Source of the DNA: Alphaproteobacteria bacterium
GTDB taxonomy: Bacteria > Pseudomonadota > Alphaproteobacteria > ATCC43930 > CGMCC-115725
Reading direction: 5' to 3'
NCBI GenBank assembly: GCA_030041385.1
Contig: JASHNY010000029.1
Coordinates: forward strand, 1 to 34,970
DNA: 34,970 nucleotides
The position numbers and the translations under genes are program-made. The stretch's first letter is position 1; every line of letters starts with the position of its first letter. Shown piece by piece: positions 31,580 through 34,970 of this stretch. A model generated the notes under the pieces. That model saw nothing but the letters and a program-made list of their open reading frames with translations, searched no databases and had not been told where the DNA came from.

Positions 31580-33247
31580 GTGAGCGCGGACCACGAAGAT
31601 GCCATGCCGGACCGCCGCCGCATTCTGCTGGGCGGCACGACGCTTGCCGCCGCGTCGCTGCTCGGCTCCGTGGCTTCGATCCAGGCTGCCGAGGCGCAGC
31701 CCGCTGCCGCCCCGGACGACCCCGTCGGGCGGCGACCGAACATCCTGGTCATCTTCGGCGACGATATCGGCCAGTCCGACATCAGCGCCTATACGTTCGG
31801 CCTGATGGGCTATCGCACGCCGCACATCGACCGCATTGCCCGCGAGGGCATGATGTTCACCGATTATTATGCGGAGCAGAGCGATGTCGCCGGCCGCTCG
31901 ACCTTCATCACCGGCCAGGCGACGCTGCGCACCGGGCTGTCGCGGGTCGGCATTCCCGGTGCCGCGATCGGTCTCAATGCCCAGGACATCACGATCGCCG
32001 AGGCGCTGAAGCCCCTCGGCTACGCCGCCGGCCAATTCGGCACAAACCGCCTCGGCGACCGCAACGAATACCTGCCGACCGTGCATGGGTTCGACGAGTT
32101 TTTCGGCGACCTTTACGACCTCAACGCCGAAGAAGCGCCGGAGCAGCCCGATTATCCGAAAGACCCTGCCTTCCGCGCCCGTTTCGGCCCGCGCGGCGTG
32201 CTCAAATGCATCGCCACCGACAGCGACGACCCGACCGTCGATCCGCGCTTCGGCAGGGTCGGCAAACAGACCATCGAGGACACCGGGCCGCTGAGCCACA
32301 GGCGCATGGAAACGATCGACGACGAGACCACCGACGCCGCGATCGATTTCATCGAGCGCCAGAACAAGGCAGGGCGGCCGTTTTTCGTGTGGATGAACAC
32401 GACGCGCATGCACCTTTACACGCATGTTCGCGCGTCGCTGCGCGGGCAGAGCGGCATGCCCGACAACGAATACGCCGACGGCATGATCGAGCACGACGGC
32501 GATGTCGGGCGGCTGTTGAAAGCGCTCGACGATCTGAACATCGTGAACGACACGATCGTGGTCTACACGACCGATAGCGGGCCGCACCTGAATGCCTGGC
32601 CCGACGCGGGAACGACCCCGTTCCGCGGCGAAGCCGGGAGCGGCTGGGAAGGCGCCTATCGGGTGCCGGCAATGGTGCGCTGGCCCGGCCATATCAAGCC
32701 CGGCACCGTGTCGAACGAGATCTTTTCGGGGTGCGACTGGTTTCCGACCCTGTTGGCTGCCGCGGGCGACCCCGAAATCAAGGACCGGCTGGAGAACGGT
32801 TGGGACCTCGGCGACCGCACCTGCAAGGTGCATCTCGACGGCTACAATCAGCTGCCCCACCTGACCGGGCAGCAGGAAAAGTCGGACCGCAAGGGCTTCA
32901 TCTATTTCGATGCGGACGGTCAGGTCATTGCCGTGCGTTTCGGCCCGTGGAAGGCGGTGTTCGCCGAAGAGAAGCCCCTCGCCACCCCGGCTGCCCAGGG
33001 CGAACCGCCGAGGTTCCGGCGCTCGCCGCGAATTTGCAACCTGCGCATGGACCCCTACGAGCGCGCCGAAACCGCCTCCGGCGCCTATTACGACTGGGCG
33101 CTGCGCCACGCCTTCGTATTGCTCGAGGTGCAGGGGATCGTGGCCGCCTTTGCCGCCACGCTGGAGGAATTTCCGCCGGCGCAGCGGCCGCAGAGCCACG
33201 GCCTCGACCAGGTCATGGCGATATTGCAGCAGCCGACGAGCGACTGA
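31580..33247 (+). CDS. Tat-exported sulfatase-family protein lacking the formylglycine site (probable pseudoenzyme)
   Basis: The 555-residue protein is full length and aligns by eye from end to end with type I arylsulfatases. It has a twin-arginine signal (R12-R13-R14 then 'ILLGGTTLAAASLLGS'), so it is predicted to be periplasmic. D61-D62 of the calcium site are present ('IFGDDIGQ'). The activation motif, normally C-x-A/P-x-R in 'AEQSCTAGR', reads 'AEQSDVAGR': the Cys that becomes formylglycine is Asp102. In addition 'FGKNHLGD' is 'FGTNRLGD' (T155, R157), 'NTTHMH' is 'NTTRMH' (R276), 'TDNGPH' is 'TDSGPH' (S333), and the Lys of 'GEKN' is Ala352. The surrounding scaffold is well kept and no frameshift is present. 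GTG start with GAGGAGG upstream. Sulfate-ester hydrolysis by the normal mechanism is not expected. Confidence 0.9.
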   Translation: MSADHEDAMPDRRRILLGGTTLAAASLLGSVASIQAAEAQPAAAPDDPVGRRPNILVIFGDDIGQSDISAYTFGLMGYRTPHIDRIAREGMMFTDYYAEQSDVAGRSTFITGQATLRTGLSRVGIPGAAIGLNAQDITIAEALKPLGYAAGQFGTNRLGDRNEYLPTVHGFDEFFGDLYDLNAEEAPEQPDYPKDPAFRARFGPRGVLKCIATDSDDPTVDPRFGRVGKQTIEDTGPLSHRRMETIDDETTDAAIDFIERQNKAGRPFFVWMNTTRMHLYTHVRASLRGQSGMPDNEYADGMIEHDGDVGRLLKALDDLNIVNDTIVVYTTDSGPHLNAWPDAGTTPFRGEAGSGWEGAYRVPAMVRWPGHIKPGTVSNEIFSGCDWFPTLLAAAGDPEIKDRLENGWDLGDRTCKVHLDGYNQLPHLTGQQEKSDRKGFIYFDADGQVIAVRFGPWKAVFAEEKPLATPAAQGEPPRFRRSPRICNLRMDPYERAETASGAYYDWALRHAFVLLEVQGIVAAFAATLEEFPPAQRPQSHGLDQVMAILQQPTSD

Positions 33248-33294
33248 CCCGGAGCCGCGCCGTCGGACGAGCGCCGCGGCACCGCCGCCCGCGG

Positions 33295-34617
33295 TCAGCC
33301 GGCGATATTTTCGGCGTTGCGCAGAAAGCGCCGGTTCGGCGCGCTGCGCGGGCGCCGGCCCAGGCGTTCGTGCGCCAAGGCCAGGGCGACATCGCGCTGT
33401 CCGGCGCGGGTCGCGGCTTCGGCGAGCGTCCAGGCGATAACGTCGCGCTGCGCGTGGCTGCCGCCGATCTGCCACAGATCGACGCGAATCCGCAGCAACA
33501 GCTCGACCGCCTCGGCATAGGCGCCGCGATGGAACGCCGCCAGCGCCTCGACTGCCGGAATCCCGACCGTGCGGTAGAGTCCGGCCGCCTCGGCTTCGCT
33601 CGCCGCGGTGTTGCGCATCGCCGCCAGCCGCCGCTCGACCCGCGACTCCTCTCCCGAGCGCAACTCGGCCATCGCCGCGTGAATGTCGGTGAAGACGAGG
33701 CATTTCCCGTCGGCATGGCCGTCCCACAGTTCCGCCAGCTCGGCCCAGCGTCCGCCGACGTCGCAGCCGAGCGTGTCGAGCCGCCACAACAGCGCCGAGG
33801 CGTTGGTCAGGCTGTTGCCGAGCCGGCGCTGCGTGGCGCGGATCGGACCGTCGTAAAGCGCCAGCGCCGCCTGGTACTGCCCCAGTTCGAGGTGGAACAG
33901 CGCCTTGTGCCACCAGATGTGGACCTCGTTGGTGTGGCCGGGACCCGACCATTTCTGTTCTCGCGCCGCCATCCAGCCCAGCCCGTCTTCGGGCCGGCCG
34001 GTCATTTCCATCACATGCGCGACGGTGTGGTGCGGCCAGAAACTGGTCGGTTCAAGCTCGGCAGCCCGGCGCGATTCATCTTCGGCGCGGCCGTAATCGC
34101 CGGCTTCCTCCGATCCGAAAGCGTGAAAGGCCAGCATCGTGGCATACCCGGGCTGGTCGGCCGACCAGCACGGCAAGGCCCGCGCCGAGCGGTCGCGCAC
34201 CCAGTGGAAGCGCCCGAGAAACCCGTCCGCCAATGCCGCGGCCTGGTGCGCGACGAGATCGAACGGATAATGCATCAGGTGCCGGTCCAACACCGCGACG
34301 GCGGCGGCCCGAGCCCCCTCCACCTGGTGCGACAGGGCGCCGAGATGGGCCTGTTCGCGCTCGTTGAGCGCCAGCTTCCGCACCATGTCGAGCAGCGCGC
34401 GGGCCTGGACCAGGAGGGCGGGATCGTTGGCCATCGTCAGCAGCCACGCCTTGCCCAGATGCGCCATCGCGAATTCCGGCGCGGCCTCGCGCGCGGCATC
34501 GAACAGGCCGACGGCATCGCCGTGAACCAGGTTGAAGGCACGCACGGCCTCGTCGTAGGCGGCGACGGCGGCGGCGGTTGCACCGGAAAGCGGATGTCCC
34601 TGGGCGTCCTGAAGCAT
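33295..34617 (-). CDS. TPR protein of the TTC38-like family
   Basis: A 440-residue all-helical protein that resembles eukaryotic TTC38 and its bacterial relatives. Landmarks are 'QDAQGHPLSGATAAAVAAYDEA' near the N-terminus (in two parts), 'LNEREQAHLGAL', 'TSFWPHHTVAHVMEMTGRPEDGL' around the middle, 'IWWHKALFHLELGQYQAALALYD' and 'GRWAELAELW'. The H-T-V-A-H and W-W-H-x-A-L sequences are characteristic. Its function is unknown; TPR arrays usually bind peptides. No signal peptide. The ATG at 34617 is preferred over 34629 because GGAG lies 6 bases before it. It converges with the sulfatase-like gene with only 47 bp between their stops, and follows a LysR-type gene on the same strand. Confidence 0.82.
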   Translation of the reverse strand: MLQDAQGHPLSGATAAAVAAYDEAVRAFNLVHGDAVGLFDAAREAAPEFAMAHLGKAWLLTMANDPALLVQARALLDMVRKLALNEREQAHLGALSHQVEGARAAAVAVLDRHLMHYPFDLVAHQAAALADGFLGRFHWVRDRSARALPCWSADQPGYATMLAFHAFGSEEAGDYGRAEDESRRAAELEPTSFWPHHTVAHVMEMTGRPEDGLGWMAAREQKWSGPGHTNEVHIWWHKALFHLELGQYQAALALYDGPIRATQRRLGNSLTNASALLWRLDTLGCDVGGRWAELAELWDGHADGKCLVFTDIHAAMAELRSGEESRVERRLAAMRNTAASEAEAAGLYRTVGIPAVEALAAFHRGAYAEAVELLLRIRVDLWQIGGSHAQRDVIAWTLAEAATRAGQRDVALALAHERLGRRPRSAPNRRFLRNAENIAG

Positions 34618-34776
34618 CCTCGGCTCCATCGCTGACAAGGGCGGCCCGGCATCGCGCCGCACGGCTCGGCGGGCGGTGCGGCGGCTCGCCGCCGGCGCAG
34701 CTTACCATCGGATGCGAGGATTGGCTCGCCCGCGCACGTCCTGGCGCAGCCGGCACATCGGCGGCGGCCGCGCCTG

Positions 34777-34970
34777 TCAGCCGCGAGGGTGGGTCTCGCG
34801 CCAGATCTCCAGCCAGGCCTGCGCCGCATGCGACAGATAGGCGCCGCGGCGCCAGATCATGACCATCCGGCATTCGGTCTGCGGCTCCTGCAGCAACACC
34901 CGGTGCAAGGCCTGGCGATCGAGCTTTTCCGCCATGCCCCGCGGCAGGAAGGCGACGCCCAAGCCGACGG
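34777..34970 (-). CDS. LysR-type transcriptional regulator, C-terminal end (partial)
   Basis: About 64 residues enter from the right edge and end at 34777. The pattern 'LGVAFLPRGMAEKLDR' followed by 'MVMIWRRGAYLSHAAQAWLEIWRE' is the end of a LysR substrate-binding domain: the 'G-x-A-x-L-P' loop that closes the effector pocket, then the last strand and the terminal helix. The DNA-binding half lies outside the window. It is on the same strand as the TPR gene, which begins 160 bp further along, and might regulate it, but no target site can be named. Position 34962 is an internal TTG, not a start. Confidence 0.8.
   Translation of the reverse strand, partial: VGLGVAFLPRGMAEKLDRQALHRVLLQEPQTECRMVMIWRRGAYLSHAAQAWLEIWRETHPRG

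Noticed and set aside
31499-33952. 817-aa open frame on the minus strand opposite the sulfatase-like gene
   Set aside because: Composition is typical of a shadow frame in GC-rich DNA, and it overlaps two well-supported genes, one of them in another frame on the same strand.
1-34970. CRISPR array, rRNA genes, insertion sequences with transposase, integrase
   Set aside because: None seen; no regularly spaced long identical repeats and no transposase or integrase motifs on either strand.

Overview
The window reads as a chromosomal segment of a GC-rich alphaproteobacterium. The support is strong G/C third-codon bias in most genes, a housekeeping run of alphaproteobacterial type (prolyl-tRNA deacylase, thioredoxin/CnoX, LON-domain protein, Trm112-like, DUF971), a plant-type class II DAHP synthase, a glutathione reductase, and dispersed repeats ending in GTCATTGCG / AGCAATCCC. 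Order-level placement (Rhodospirillales- or Hyphomicrobiales-like) is a guess; there is no rRNA or other taxonomic marker.

Layout. (1) 1-3722 looks like accessory DNA abutting a tRNA-Gly(GCC) gene: the C-terminus of an autotransporter, a small unknown gene, a co-directional trio (SPFH protein, Arc-type DNA-binding protein, Tat-exported serine hydrolase) and a C-terminal gene remnant. Third positions here are visibly less G/C-rich in places. (2) 3723-6769 is tRNA-Gly plus the housekeeping run on the + strand. (3) 6797-10255 is a minus-strand group: MFS transporter, SLC13/ArsB-like transporter, GNAT acetyltransferase. (4) 10527-15395 is minus strand: nicotinate phosphoribosyltransferase behind class II DAHP synthase, a Doc-type toxin-antitoxin pair, and glutathione reductase. 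(5) 15500-18924 holds a PPOX-fold protein, an M28-like protein with doubtful metal ligands, a small secreted protein, a strong bidirectional terminator and a second MFS transporter.

(6) 19204-31246 is the most distinctive block, a catabolic cluster built around five luciferase-like (LLM) flavin monooxygenases. Two are close paralogues of about 385 aa and three belong to the NtaA/SnaA/DszA branch. Around them lie an FAD-dependent dehydrogenase/reductase, an alpha/beta hydrolase, an SDR, a glutathione S-transferase, a TrpF-like barrel without the usual catalytic Cys, and an NADPH:FMN reductase 2 bp behind one LLM gene. A reasonable reading is that an MFS carrier imports organic substrates, FMNH2 from the reductase feeds the monooxygenases, and the hydrolase, SDR, GST and FAD enzyme process the products. 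The substrate cannot be read from the sequence.

(7) 31247-34970 holds an intergenic region with three GGCATWAAA motifs spaced exactly 24 bp apart, a Tat-exported sulfatase-family protein in which nearly the whole catalytic residue set is replaced (Asp where the formylglycine Cys should be, plus changes at Lys, His and Asn positions), a bacterial TTC38-like TPR protein, and the C-terminus of a LysR regulator. The sulfatase-like protein is the strongest candidate for something new: a full-length, exported, apparently intact member of the family whose chemistry must be absent or different.
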